In this document: positions 16,607 to 25,838 of the stretch, piece after piece | How the letters are laid out: each line of letters starts with the position of its first letter | How positions within the stretch are numbered: position 1 is the first letter of the stretch | DNA from: Salegentibacter maritimus | Lineage (GTDB): Bacteria; Bacteroidota; Bacteroidia; Flavobacteriales; Flavobacteriaceae | Direction of reading: 5' to 3' | DNA length: 64,000 nt | Assembly (NCBI RefSeq): GCF_016236915.1 | Contig: NZ_JAEHOK010000002.1 | Location: 62,001 to 126,000 of the forward strand | Translations under genes and position numbers: made by a program | Notes under the pieces: generated by a model | Told to the model about the DNA's origin: nothing | The model's database searches: none | Seen by the model: only the letters and a program-made list of their open reading frames with translations

Positions 16607-17304
16607 TCTTCTAGAATAATATCTTTTACCTGAGATAAATAGCTGCGGCCAATAACATATCTTTTACCGTTAATCTCCAGGCTGTTGCCTTCTATGGCTT
16701 CAATTTTGTCCAGGGAAACGGTATAGGACCTGTGAATTCTTATAAACCTGTTAGGGGGTAAGCTCTCGGTAAAGCTACTTAAGGTTTGATGAATTATATA
16801 GCTTTTATTGGGGGTTATTACTTTTATGTAGTCTTTTAAACTTTCAATTAATAAAATGTCATTCAAATAAACCTTTTTCATCTTCTTCTTGTTGATTTTT
16901 AGAAAAAGATGTTTGTTTTTCCAGCTTTCGTTATCGTCTTTGTTTTCTTCGTGAATTTTTTTGGCCTTATTTATGGCTTTTAGAAATCTGGGGAATGGAA
17001 TGGGTTTTACCAGGTAATCTAAAATTTCAAGTTCATATCCTTTTACCGCATATTCTTCATGGGCAGTAGTGATAATAACCTGGGGTTTATCGCTTAAACT
17101 TTTTAAAAAACTGTAACCGTCTAAAATAGGCATGTTTATGTCTAAGAATAGAAGGTCTACCTTGTTTTCCTGTATAAAATCAAGGCTGTCCAGGGCGCTA
17201 TTGAAGCTTGCTATTATATCTAAACCTTTTATTTGAGAGATATAGTTCTTAATTACATCTATCGCTAAAGGCTCGTCATCAATAATTACACAATTAAGGC
17301 TCAT
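16603..17304 (-). CDS. LytTR-family response regulator
   Basis: A 233-residue response regulator. The receiver domain has the acidic pair in IIDDEP (Asp9, Asp10), the phospho-acceptor Asp55 in LLFLDINMP and the conserved Lys in YLVKPI. A C-terminal LytTR DNA-binding domain (about 135-233) contains IESLKDYIKV, FIRIHRSYTVSLDKI and IGRSYL. Its start overlaps the sensor-kinase stop by 4 nt, so it is the partner of that kinase. Targets are unknown; the mannoside locus transcribed from the other side of the kinase gene is the obvious candidate. Confidence 0.9.
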   Translation of the reverse strand: MSLNCVIIDDEPLAIDVIKNYISQIKGLDIIASFNSALDSLDFIQENKVDLLFLDINMPILDGYSFLKSLSDKPQVIITTAHEEYAVKGYELEILDYLVKPIPFPRFLKAINKAKKIHEENKDDNESWKNKHLFLKINKKKMKKVYLNDILLIESLKDYIKVITPNKSYIIHQTLSSFTESLPPNRFIRIHRSYTVSLDKIEAIEGNSLEINGKRYVIGRSYLSQVKDIILED

Positions 17305-18407
17305 TCTAATTTTAACTTTAAGTCTACTAAAAATTCACACTCTCTCTTATCGATTTTTAGCTCATAATCTTTTTTGTCGTAGCATAGGCTAAGACGTTTT
17401 TTAACGTTAGCAATGCCTATCCCTCCTTGTTTTTTAGCTTCCTGGCTTTGCTGGGGATATGTTTTGATTTCTTCTGGTTTAGGTAGGCTATTTATGGCTC
17501 TAAAGTACAAAATATCCTCTTTAATAATGAGTTCTATCTTAATAAACACTTTTTTGATGCTTTTATTGGCTCCATGCTTAAAGGCATTTTCAATAAACGG
17601 TATAAGTAGCATTGGGGTAATTTCTTTATTAGCTGTATTCCCCTCAATTTTTAAGTTTATGCTCAATTTTTCGCCATATCTAATTTTTTCCAGGTCCAGA
17701 TAATTCTGTATGCAATTAATCTCTTTATCTAAAGCTTGTAGGTTGGGTTTTGTTTCGTAAATTAAATACCGCATTAATTCTGAAAGTTTTAAAATAGTTT
17801 CAGGGGTTTTGTGCGATTTATTAAGGCTAAGGGAGTATATATTGTTTAAAGTGTTAAAGAAGAAATGCGGCGATATTTGCGAGCGTAAAAATCTTAATTC
17901 GGTCTCAAGTTGTGCTTTTTTTAATTTGGCCGCTCTTTTGTTTTCGCTCATCCAATCTATGGTGATTTTAATAGCAGTAACAAAAGATATTACATATAGT
18001 TCTCCCAGCATCATTACCATAATATAGTTAAAACTGAAGCTGGAAGTTTCTCCGGGGCCTTCTGGCCACACATTATTACTTATAAGGAGATATGTGAGTT
18101 CAAATTTTAAAAATACCATTAAGAAAATAGAACTCAATAAAAGAAAAATGAACCAAAAGAATCTTTTTGTATAAATAAATTTAGGGATGAGTAGGTAAAT
18201 AGTAAAATAACATAAAATGATATGTATAGGGAATCCCAGCGAATTTGTTTTAAGGGAATAAAGGTAGTCGCCATAGTAACTGCCCCATCTTAAAGTGTTA
18301 AATATAAAGTAGACAAGCCAAAATATTATATGATGAATTGGGTCGATTTTATACTCCCAATTTTCATTTAAAAAAAACTCTTTCTTAAAACGTTTTCGTA
18401 ATGGCAT
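17301..18407 (-). CDS. LytS-type sensor histidine kinase
   Basis: A 368-residue membrane kinase with about four N-terminal helices (roughly residues 25-150) and no recognisable extracellular sensor domain. The His_kinase dimerisation segment LRSQISPHFFFNTLNNIYSL carries the phospho-acceptor His181. ENAFKHG is the N-box, and GGIGIANVKKRL the glycine-rich ATP-binding segment. It is coupled to the LytTR regulator by a 4-nt overlap. Its start is 143 nt from the start of the divergently transcribed GH92 gene. Confidence 0.88.
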   Translation of the reverse strand: MPLRKRFKKEFFLNENWEYKIDPIHHIIFWLVYFIFNTLRWGSYYGDYLYSLKTNSLGFPIHIILCYFTIYLLIPKFIYTKRFFWFIFLLLSSIFLMVFLKFELTYLLISNNVWPEGPGETSSFSFNYIMVMMLGELYVISFVTAIKITIDWMSENKRAAKLKKAQLETELRFLRSQISPHFFFNTLNNIYSLSLNKSHKTPETILKLSELMRYLIYETKPNLQALDKEINCIQNYLDLEKIRYGEKLSINLKIEGNTANKEITPMLLIPFIENAFKHGANKSIKKVFIKIELIIKEDILYFRAINSLPKPEEIKTYPQQSQEAKKQGGIGIANVKKRLSLCYDKKDYELKIDKRECEFLVDLKLKLE

Positions 18408-18550
18408 AGAATGGAAAAAGATAGATTTTAGCTATTCGGCTTTTTTTAAATGTTGTTTGTCTAATATTATTTTTTGGGATGCTGAATATATAAATATTTA
18501 TGAAATATCTACCTGTATTTTTTTTAATGCAGCATAATTTAAATAAAAAA

Positions 18551-20809
18551 ATGTTTAAAAAAATTTCTTTTTTCTTTTTTGTTTTGCCCTTTATTTTGGT
18601 TTCCTGTAAGCAGCAAAATGGTAAAACTAATGATTTTCAAGAACCCGCTAAAAAGCTAACTTCTTACGTAGATCCATTTATTGGTACGGGAGGGCACGGG
18701 CATACTTATCCCGGTGCGAGCACTCCTTTTGGTATGGTGCAAGTAAGTCCCGATAATGGGGTTAGTGGTTGGGACTGGTGTTCAGGTTATCATTATTCAG
18801 ACTCTCTGGTTGCAGGTTTTAGTCATTTGCATCTTTCTGGAACCGGAATTGGTGATCTTGCCGATATTTTGTTTATGCCGGTAAACGAAAAAATAGATCT
18901 TACAAAAGAGGTAAAAGAAAGGGAAGATATTCCTTACCTTTCTAAATATTCGCATATAGATGAAACGGCAACGCCCGGGTATTATCAATTATTCCTTGAA
19001 GATTTTGATGTTAATGTAGAACTTAGTGCATCGCAAAGAACTGCTTATCATAAATATACTTTCGGGGAAGGTGAAGAAAAATCTGTAGTAATAGATTTGG
19101 GTTTTGCAATAAACTGGGACGAACCTACAGAGACGTCTATTAAAGTAGAGGACGAATATATTATTAGTGGTTATAGGCACAGTACTGGTTGGGCAAGCAA
19201 TCAAAAAGTATTCTTCGTAGCTAAATTTTCGACTCCAATAATAAAATCTGAATTATTTTCGGGAGGCAAAGCAGCCTCAGGAACTCAGGTGAGCAATAAG
19301 AAAACTTCAGCTCAATTGTATTTTGAAAAAGATCCTAAAGAACTGCAGGTTGCAGTGGCACTTTCATCGGTAAGTCTTGAAAATGCTAAAGAAAATCTGG
19401 ATGGGGATGCGAATTTCAATTTTAATGATACCAGAAAACAGGCGAATCAAACCTGGGAGAAAGCGCTTTCAGACATCACCGTAGAAACTCCTACAGATTC
19501 TTTAAAGACCATTTTTTATTCGGCACTTTACCATACAAAATTGGCTCCGGTTATTTTTAGTGATAAAAACGGGGAATTTCGTTTACAAAACGATAGTATT
19601 GTTCAAAAAGATTTTACTGCATATTCCACTTTATCGCTTTGGGATACATTTAGAGCGCAAAACCCTTTGTTGACTATTACGAATCCCGATATAACCAGTG
19701 ATATTATAAATAGTATGTTGGTATACTATGAAGAGAGTGGAAGCCTTCCAGTTTGGACACTTTATGGAAACGAAACAAATACCATGACCGGTTATCATTC
19801 GGTTCCTGTAATTGCTGAAGCTTACTTTAAAGGTATTAAAGGTTTTGATGCTGAAAAGGCCTATGAGGCATTAAAAGCTACAATGATGCAAGATGACCGA
19901 AACTTAAAGGAGTTGAAGGAATATGGTTATATACCTTATAATTTAGGGGACGAATCGGTTACCAAAACTTTAGAGTATGCTTATAACGATTGGTGTGTGG
20001 CGCAAATGGCAGAAGCTTTGGGTAAGCAGGAAGATTATGAATATTTTTCAGAAAGGGCTAAGGCCTATAAAGAATTATTTGATCCTGAAACTGGGTTTAT
20101 GCGTGGTAAATCTCCAGAAGGAAAGTGGAATACGCCTTTTGATCCCAAACACTCCAACCATAGGGTAGATACAGATTATACCGAAGGTAATGCCTGGCAA
20201 CACAGTTGGTTTGTATTGCACGAGCCACAGGATTTAATAGAGCTTCATGGAGGGCCAAAACCTTTTACTGCTAAGTTAGAGCAATTATTTACTGAAAGTT
20301 CTGAAATTACCGGAGATAATACCTCGGCAGATATTTCAGGTTTAATAGGGCAATATGCACACGGGAACGAGCCCAGTCATCATATTGCTTATTTGTTTAA
20401 TAAAGCAGGACAACCCTGGCGAACACAATTCTGGGTTCGCGAAATATTAAAAACCCAGTATAGTACACAACCCGATGGGTTAAGCGGAAATGAAGACGCG
20501 GGACAAATGTCTGCCTGGTATGTTTTTAGTTCTATGGGTTTATATCCTTTTAACCCCGTTTCAACCGAATATGAAATTGGGAGTCCGATTTTTGAGAAAT
20601 CAACTATTAAACTAAAGAACGGAAATAGTTTTAAAATTATAGCTAATAAGGTTTCCGAAGAAAATATCTATATCCAATCTGCTACTTTAAACGGAAAAGA
20701 TTTCAACCAAACTTCTATTTCTCATAAAACTCTTTTAGAGGGTGGTGAATTGGTGTTTGAAATGGGCAGTACACCCAATAAAGACTGGGGTGTTAAGCAT
20801 AAAGACTAA
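18551..20809 (+). CDS. GH92 exo-alpha-mannosidase, lipoprotein (GH92 no. 1)
   Basis: Ca2+-dependent inverting alpha-mannosidase, probably removing terminal mannose from N-glycans. From the ATG at 18551 a short hydrophobic signal ends in the lipobox LVSCK, so it is membrane-anchored; upstream Mets in frame would bury the signal. Family blocks are DPFIGTGGHGHTYPGAS, then TEGNAW (Glu545, matching general acid Glu533 of BT3990) and HGNEPSHH. GNEDAGQMSAWY holds the base-side Asp649, matching Asp644. The adjacent His-Glu pair that marks alpha-1,2 specificity in BT3990 (584-585) is missing, and Asn replaces Asp642, so another linkage is likely. First gene of the mannoside locus. Confidence 0.9.
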   Translation: MFKKISFFFFVLPFILVSCKQQNGKTNDFQEPAKKLTSYVDPFIGTGGHGHTYPGASTPFGMVQVSPDNGVSGWDWCSGYHYSDSLVAGFSHLHLSGTGIGDLADILFMPVNEKIDLTKEVKEREDIPYLSKYSHIDETATPGYYQLFLEDFDVNVELSASQRTAYHKYTFGEGEEKSVVIDLGFAINWDEPTETSIKVEDEYIISGYRHSTGWASNQKVFFVAKFSTPIIKSELFSGGKAASGTQVSNKKTSAQLYFEKDPKELQVAVALSSVSLENAKENLDGDANFNFNDTRKQANQTWEKALSDITVETPTDSLKTIFYSALYHTKLAPVIFSDKNGEFRLQNDSIVQKDFTAYSTLSLWDTFRAQNPLLTITNPDITSDIINSMLVYYEESGSLPVWTLYGNETNTMTGYHSVPVIAEAYFKGIKGFDAEKAYEALKATMMQDDRNLKELKEYGYIPYNLGDESVTKTLEYAYNDWCVAQMAEALGKQEDYEYFSERAKAYKELFDPETGFMRGKSPEGKWNTPFDPKHSNHRVDTDYTEGNAWQHSWFVLHEPQDLIELHGGPKPFTAKLEQLFTESSEITGDNTSADISGLIGQYAHGNEPSHHIAYLFNKAGQPWRTQFWVREILKTQYSTQPDGLSGNEDAGQMSAWYVFSSMGLYPFNPVSTEYEIGSPIFEKSTIKLKNGNSFKIIANKVSEENIYIQSATLNGKDFNQTSISHKTLLEGGELVFEMGSTPNKDWGVKHKD

Positions 20810-20812
20810 GGA

Positions 20813-22690
20813 ATGGGACTAATAGATGTTTTAATTATTGCGCTTTACCTTTTTCTAACCATTTTTATTGGAATATGGGTTTCAAGAAAGGCTTCTAAAG
20901 GTCTGGATTCTTATTTTTTGGGTGGAAAAAGTATTAAATGGTATTACTTAGGGCTAAGCAATGGCTCGGGGATGTTTGATGTTTCAGGTACTGCCTGGAT
21001 GGTGGGCATTCTTTTTCTTTATGGGGTTAAGAGCTATATGTTTATGTGGATGTGGCCCATTTGGAACCAAATTTTTGTGATGATGTTTCTGGCAGTCTGG
21101 ATTAGGCGGTCTGGGGTAATGACGGGTTCTGAATGGATTCTTACCAGGTTTGGTGATGATAAAGCCGGTAGGGCTTCACACCTTATTGTTGCTATTTTTG
21201 CCGTAATCGCTTCTATAGGTTTTATTGCCTATTTTTTTGAAGGGGTAGGTAAATTTATGACGGTAATTCTTCCATGGGACCTTTCGCTCTATATAGGCGA
21301 ATTTAACCTCTTGAATTCTGAGCAGTCTTATGCTTTGCTTATAATATTCTTTACCACCATATATACGATAAAAGGAGGGATGTTTTCTGTGGTGACTACT
21401 GAGGTTTTACAATATGGTATCATGGTGCTGGCAGGTGTATTGGTGGCTGGATATACTTTTGTGAGTTTTACCGATGCCCAGGTGAATAGCCTTATACCTG
21501 AAGCCTGGAAAAGTGTTTCTATTAGTAATGAACTTCAAGGCTTTTGGGAAGGAAAAAAAGAGCCGTTTAATGCTCTTATAGATTCTCAGGGTTATAAAAT
21601 GTTTGGGGCTTTTATAGGGATGACACTTTTTAAAGGCTTTTTTGCAAGTATTGCCGGGCCTACGCCCAGCTACGATATGCAACGTATACTTTCTACCAGA
21701 ACAGTAAAGGAAGCTGCATACATGAGTGGTTTTACCAACCTTGTTCTATTTGTGCCTAGATATCTTTTAATAGCTGCAGTAGTACTTTTAGGCCTGGTGT
21801 ATGTAGCTCCCGAGATGACGGCTGCAGGTAATATAACAGGAGATGATTTGGAGGTTATTTTACCAAAAGTAATTAATAATCATGTGCCGGTAGGGGTTAA
21901 AGGTTTGTTGCTTGCCGGTTTGTTGGCGGCATTTATGTCTACCTTTTCTGCTTTTGTGAACGCAGGCCCTGCCTATATTGTGAACGACATTTATAAAAAA
22001 TACTTTAAGCCTAAAGCAACAGATCGTCACTATATTAAAGCCAGTCATATTACATCTATGTTAGTGGTGCTATTGGGGGTTATTATGGGCTTTTTTGCCG
22101 ATTCTATTAACTCTATCACTCTCTGGATTACCAGTGCCCTGTATGGTGGCTATGTGGCAGCCAATTTCTTAAAATGGGTTTGGTGGCGTTTTAATGGTTG
22201 GGGTTACTTTTGGGGAATGCTTTCTGGCTTGTTAATCGCCACTACTCAATTTTTTATGGATCAAAATAAGGCTAACTTTGTTCCCGATTCCTTTTTATAT
22301 GAAATTGCTCATGTTCCGGCCATATACCTTTTTCCCGCAATCTTTTTATTCTCTTTATTAGGATCTTTCCTGGGTACTTATTTTACCGCCCCCACCAGTA
22401 TGGATACGCTAAAAAGTTTTTATAAAAATGTGAGACCATGGGGTCTGTGGAAACCGGTGCTAAAAGAATTGCAAGCAGAAAATGTAAAAATAAAAGGTAA
22501 CAAAGATTTTGGGATAGATATGTTAAACTGCCTTGTTGGAATAATATGGCAGTCTACGATGATACTTATGCCAATATTTTTTGTGGTAAGGGATTACCCT
22601 AAAATGGGAGCAAGCTTTTTAGTCTTTCTTTTAAGCTCCCTTATTCTTAAATTTACATGGTTAGATAAAATTAGAAAATATAAAAATTAA
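20813..22690 (+). CDS. Sodium/solute symporter (SSS family), probable sugar importer
   Basis: A 625-residue inner-membrane transporter with about 14 or 15 helices. It resembles the SSS family (SGLT-like): [20 protein letters not shown] starts helix 1, and [20 protein letters not shown] and the [12 protein letters not shown] loop are typical. It lies 3 nt after the GH92 no. 1 stop and 1 nt before the GH130 gene, so it is part of the operon. It probably imports mannose or a mannose disaccharide for the intracellular phosphorylase encoded next. The exact substrate is inferred from context only. Confidence 0.85.
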   Translation: MGLIDVLIIALYLFLTIFIGIWVSRKASKGLDSYFLGGKSIKWYYLGLSNGSGMFDVSGTAWMVGILFLYGVKSYMFMWMWPIWNQIFVMMFLAVWIRRSGVMTGSEWILTRFGDDKAGRASHLIVAIFAVIASIGFIAYFFEGVGKFMTVILPWDLSLYIGEFNLLNSEQSYALLIIFFTTIYTIKGGMFSVVTTEVLQYGIMVLAGVLVAGYTFVSFTDAQVNSLIPEAWKSVSISNELQGFWEGKKEPFNALIDSQGYKMFGAFIGMTLFKGFFASIAGPTPSYDMQRILSTRTVKEAAYMSGFTNLVLFVPRYLLIAAVVLLGLVYVAPEMTAAGNITGDDLEVILPKVINNHVPVGVKGLLLAGLLAAFMSTFSAFVNAGPAYIVNDIYKKYFKPKATDRHYIKASHITSMLVVLLGVIMGFFADSINSITLWITSALYGGYVAANFLKWVWWRFNGWGYFWGMLSGLLIATTQFFMDQNKANFVPDSFLYEIAHVPAIYLFPAIFLFSLLGSFLGTYFTAPTSMDTLKSFYKNVRPWGLWKPVLKELQAENVKIKGNKDFGIDMLNCLVGIIWQSTMILMPIFFVVRDYPKMGASFLVFLLSSLILKFTWLDKIRKYKN

Positions 22691-22691
22691 T

Positions 22692-23660
22692 ATGGAAAAT
22701 AATATTCCCTGGCAAGATAGGCCGGGCAATTCTAAGGAAGTGATGTGGAGATATAACGAGAACCCTATTATTGATCGTTATGCCATTCCTAGTTCTAATA
22801 GTATTTTTAATTCTGCAGTAGTCCCATTTGAGGATGGTTATGCCGGGGTGTTTAGATGTGATAATAAAGCTGTGCAGATGAATATCTTTGCCGGATTCAG
22901 TAAAAATGGGATCGATTGGGAGATAGAACATGAACCCATCGATTTTAATCCTGGTAATACTGAAATGATCGATTCAGATTATAAATACGACCCCAGAGTT
23001 ACTTTTATTGAAGATCGGTATTGGATTACCTGGTGTAATGGATATCACGGGCCTACCATAGGAATTGGATACACGTTCGATTTTAAAAAGTTTTATCAAT
23101 GTGAAAATGCATTCCTTCCATTTAACCGAAATGGCGTTTTGTTTCCTAAGAAAATAAATGGGAAATATGCTATGTTGAGTCGTCCAAGTGATAATGGACA
23201 TACTCCTTTTGGTGATATCTATATTAGCTATAGCCCCGATATGAAATACTGGGGCGAGCATCGCTGCGTTATGAAAGTATCCCCTTTTGAAGATAGTGCC
23301 TGGCAGTGTACTAAAATTGGTGCGGGGCCTGTTCCTATTTTAACTAAAGAAGGTTGGTTGCTTTTTTATCACGGGGTAATTAACACCTGTAACGGATTTA
23401 GATATTCGGTGGGGGCTGCTATTTTAGATGAAAACGAACCGGATAAAGTAAAATATCGCTCTCAACCTTATTTGTTGGCACCGGCAGAGCTATATGAAAC
23501 AACGGGCGATGTGCCAAATGTACTTTTCCCTTGCGCGGCTTTACATTCAGAGGAAGAAGATAAATTGGCGCTTTATTACGGTGCTGCAGATACGGTAACA
23601 TCGGTTGCTTTTGGCCACCTTAGTGAGATTATTGATTATGTGAAAAATAACAGCCTTTAA
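22692..23660 (+). CDS. GH130 beta-mannoside phosphorylase
   Basis: A 322-residue five-bladed propeller enzyme of GH130. The protein has no signal peptide, so it should be cytoplasmic. YDPRV around Asp100 is the family's acid/base region, and [21 protein letters not shown] and [10 protein letters not shown] are further conserved blocks. Members phosphorolyse beta-mannosides to mannose-1-phosphate. In N-glycan loci the substrate is Man-beta-1,4-GlcNAc, the core left after outer mannoses are removed. A mannan-type substrate (Man-beta-1,4-Glc or beta-1,2-mannobiose) is the alternative. Neighbouring GH92 and GH20 genes favour the N-glycan reading. Confidence 0.85.
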   Translation: MENNIPWQDRPGNSKEVMWRYNENPIIDRYAIPSSNSIFNSAVVPFEDGYAGVFRCDNKAVQMNIFAGFSKNGIDWEIEHEPIDFNPGNTEMIDSDYKYDPRVTFIEDRYWITWCNGYHGPTIGIGYTFDFKKFYQCENAFLPFNRNGVLFPKKINGKYAMLSRPSDNGHTPFGDIYISYSPDMKYWGEHRCVMKVSPFEDSAWQCTKIGAGPVPILTKEGWLLFYHGVINTCNGFRYSVGAAILDENEPDKVKYRSQPYLLAPAELYETTGDVPNVLFPCAALHSEEEDKLALYYGAADTVTSVAFGHLSEIIDYVKNNSL

Positions 23661-23662
23661 TT

Positions 23663-24727
23663 ATGAAATATAAATTGCTTTTATTCATTATTGGTGTGTT
23701 TGCCCTAAATTCTGCTTATGCCCAAAATCCGCCAAGATCTTATATAGCTTATAAAACTATCGATGAGATTGAGATAGATGGTAGGGCTGAAGAAGCTTCA
23801 TGGAAAGAAGCACCCAGAAGTAAGGATTTTATTGATATTGAAGGCGACAAAGTGCCAAAATATCAAACCTATATGAAAATGGTGTATGATGAAGATAACC
23901 TCTACTTCTATGCAAAGATGAAAGAGCCTCACATCTGGGGAACACTAAAACAACGTGATACGGTGATTTTCTATAATAATGATTTTGAGATTTTTATAGA
24001 TCCAGATGGGGATACCCATAATTATATGGAGTTTGAAATGAACGCCTTAAATACCGTGTGGGATCTTTTTATAGTAAAACCCTATCGCGAACCGGCACCC
24101 ATTGTTGATAGTTGGGATATTCAGGGCTTGCAATCGGCTGTACATATTTCAGGAACCTTAAATGATGCCTCAGACGAAGATGATTATTGGAGTGTTGAGG
24201 TTGCCATTCCCTGGGAGGTTTTAAAAGAAGCAAATATCCATAATAATATTCCGGAAGAAGAATTCTGGAGGGTTAACTTTTCGCGGGTAAATTGGGATTT
24301 TGATCTTACTGAAGGTAGATATTCCAGAAAGAAAGATGAAAATGGTGAATATTTGCCTGAATATAATTGGGTATGGTCACCACAGGGAGTTATCAATATG
24401 CACGAACCTGAGCATTGGGGCTATGTATACTTTTCTTCAAAAAATGCCGGGGAGCAGGACGAGTTTCAAATACCTGAAGACGAAAAGGTTAAATGGAAGC
24501 TTTACGAGCTCTACCGAAAGCATAAACACTATTTCAGTAAAAATAAAAAATGGGCTTCAAGCATCAGTGAAATTGAAAATAAACCAATTAAGCTAAATGG
24601 TGAGACTTTACAGCCAAAACTGGAAACTCACCTTACCGGATGGAATATCGCCATAATAAGCCCTTTCACCGGGAAACAATATATCATAAGAGAAGATGGT
24701 AAAATTTTAACCTCCAAAATTAAATAA
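23663..24727 (+). CDS. Secreted protein with CBM9-like domain
   Basis: A 354-residue protein with a signal peptide ending at AYAQ. The N-terminal two thirds form a CBM9-like/DUF1083 domain: EIDGRAEEASWKEAP, VYDEDNLYFYAKM, NNDFEIFIDPDGD and YWSVEVAIPWEVL. The remaining 120 residues are charged and match nothing I know. CBM9-type domains bind reducing ends of sugars in xylanases, but many Bacteroidota versions are uncharacterised. It sits between the GH130 and GHL10-like genes with 2-nt and 1-nt gaps, so it surely belongs to the same operon. Glycan binding is plausible; enzymatic function is not shown. Confidence 0.75.
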   Translation: MKYKLLLFIIGVFALNSAYAQNPPRSYIAYKTIDEIEIDGRAEEASWKEAPRSKDFIDIEGDKVPKYQTYMKMVYDEDNLYFYAKMKEPHIWGTLKQRDTVIFYNNDFEIFIDPDGDTHNYMEFEMNALNTVWDLFIVKPYREPAPIVDSWDIQGLQSAVHISGTLNDASDEDDYWSVEVAIPWEVLKEANIHNNIPEEEFWRVNFSRVNWDFDLTEGRYSRKKDENGEYLPEYNWVWSPQGVINMHEPEHWGYVYFSSKNAGEQDEFQIPEDEKVKWKLYELYRKHKHYFSKNKKWASSISEIENKPIKLNGETLQPKLETHLTGWNIAIISPFTGKQYIIREDGKILTSKIK

Positions 24728-24728
24728 T

Positions 24729-25838
24729 ATGAAAACTAAATTTTTATTAATTGCTTTAATAGCCCTTGGGTTTACTTCCTGCCTGGATAATGTGGCAGCT
24801 TCAAAAAAGGATCAGGATGATACTGCTTCTGTAGAAAAGCAGGACGACTTTAAATTCTGGGTATGGACCACCGCAGACCCAAAAAGAGCGGACTCTTCTT
24901 ATACTTCGGAATTTAAAAAATATAGCGAAAATGGAATTGAAGCGGTACTTATTAATACCAATACCGATCCTGAGCTGCTTTCGCGTTTAACTCCTTTGGC
25001 TAAAGAAGAAGGACTGGAGGTACACGCCTGGATTATGGCTATGAACCGTCCCGGAGATAGTGTAGCATTGCAAAATCCAGAGTGGTACACAGTAAGTAGA
25101 GATGGAAATTCTACCCACGATACCAGACCTTATGTAGATTATTACCAGTGGTTGTGCCCTACGCGTGAAGAATCAAGAAATCATGTATTAGGCCTGGTAG
25201 AAGGTTTGTCTAAGGTAGAAGGTGTGGCTAGTGTGCACCTTGATTATATAAGATTTTCTGATATCTTTTTACCAATAGGCTTATTGCCTAAATACGATTT
25301 GGAACAAGAAGAGGAACTTCCTGAGTTTGATTTTTGTTATTGTGATGTTTGTGTTGCTGAATTTGAAGAAATTCACCACAAAAATCCAAGAGACTTTGAA
25401 AATCCTGCCATAGATATGGAGTGGAAACAATTCCGCTTAAACAAAATTAGAGATGTGGTTAATGATGCTTATAAAATTGTACACGACAATAATAAGCAAT
25501 TAACTGCAGCAGTTTTTCCTTATCCTGAAATGGCAGATCATATGGTTCGTCAGCGTTGGGACAAATGGGAAATAGATGCCGTTTTACCAATGATCTACCA
25601 TAACTTCTATAATGAGGAGGTAGACTGGATTGGGTATGCCACAAAACAAGGGGTTGAAGATTTAAAAGGAAAAGATACCGACTTGCACACAGGAGTGTAC
25701 TTACCACCTATGAGTGGAGAAGATGTTACTGAAGCCATTAAACTTGCAAAAGAAAATGGGGCTAAAGGAATTTCGTTTTTTGATGGAAATGCACTTACCA
25801 AAGAGCAATTAAAAGCTATAAAAGAAGCGAGTAAGTAG
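24729..25838 (+). CDS. GHL10/family-10-like glycoside hydrolase lipoprotein
   Basis: A 369-residue lipoprotein (lipobox FTSC at the end of a short signal). It has a TIM-barrel pattern of the hypothetical glycosyl hydrolase 10-like group: KFWVWTTADP, EAVLINTNTD, EVHAWIMAMNRP, WYTVSRDG, VHLDYIRFSD, AAVFPYPEM and PMIYHNFYNE. The Asp of HLDYIR and the Glu of PYPEM are possible catalytic acids. A central stretch (FDFCYCDVCVAEFEE) has three Cys in CxCxxC spacing, perhaps a structural metal site. No substrate is established for close relatives that I know of. Position in the locus suggests an activity not covered by GH92, GH20 or GH130, such as endo cleavage. Confidence 0.7.
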   Translation: MKTKFLLIALIALGFTSCLDNVAASKKDQDDTASVEKQDDFKFWVWTTADPKRADSSYTSEFKKYSENGIEAVLINTNTDPELLSRLTPLAKEEGLEVHAWIMAMNRPGDSVALQNPEWYTVSRDGNSTHDTRPYVDYYQWLCPTREESRNHVLGLVEGLSKVEGVASVHLDYIRFSDIFLPIGLLPKYDLEQEEELPEFDFCYCDVCVAEFEEIHHKNPRDFENPAIDMEWKQFRLNKIRDVVNDAYKIVHDNNKQLTAAVFPYPEMADHMVRQRWDKWEIDAVLPMIYHNFYNEEVDWIGYATKQGVEDLKGKDTDLHTGVYLPPMSGEDVTEAIKLAKENGAKGISFFDGNALTKEQLKAIKEASK

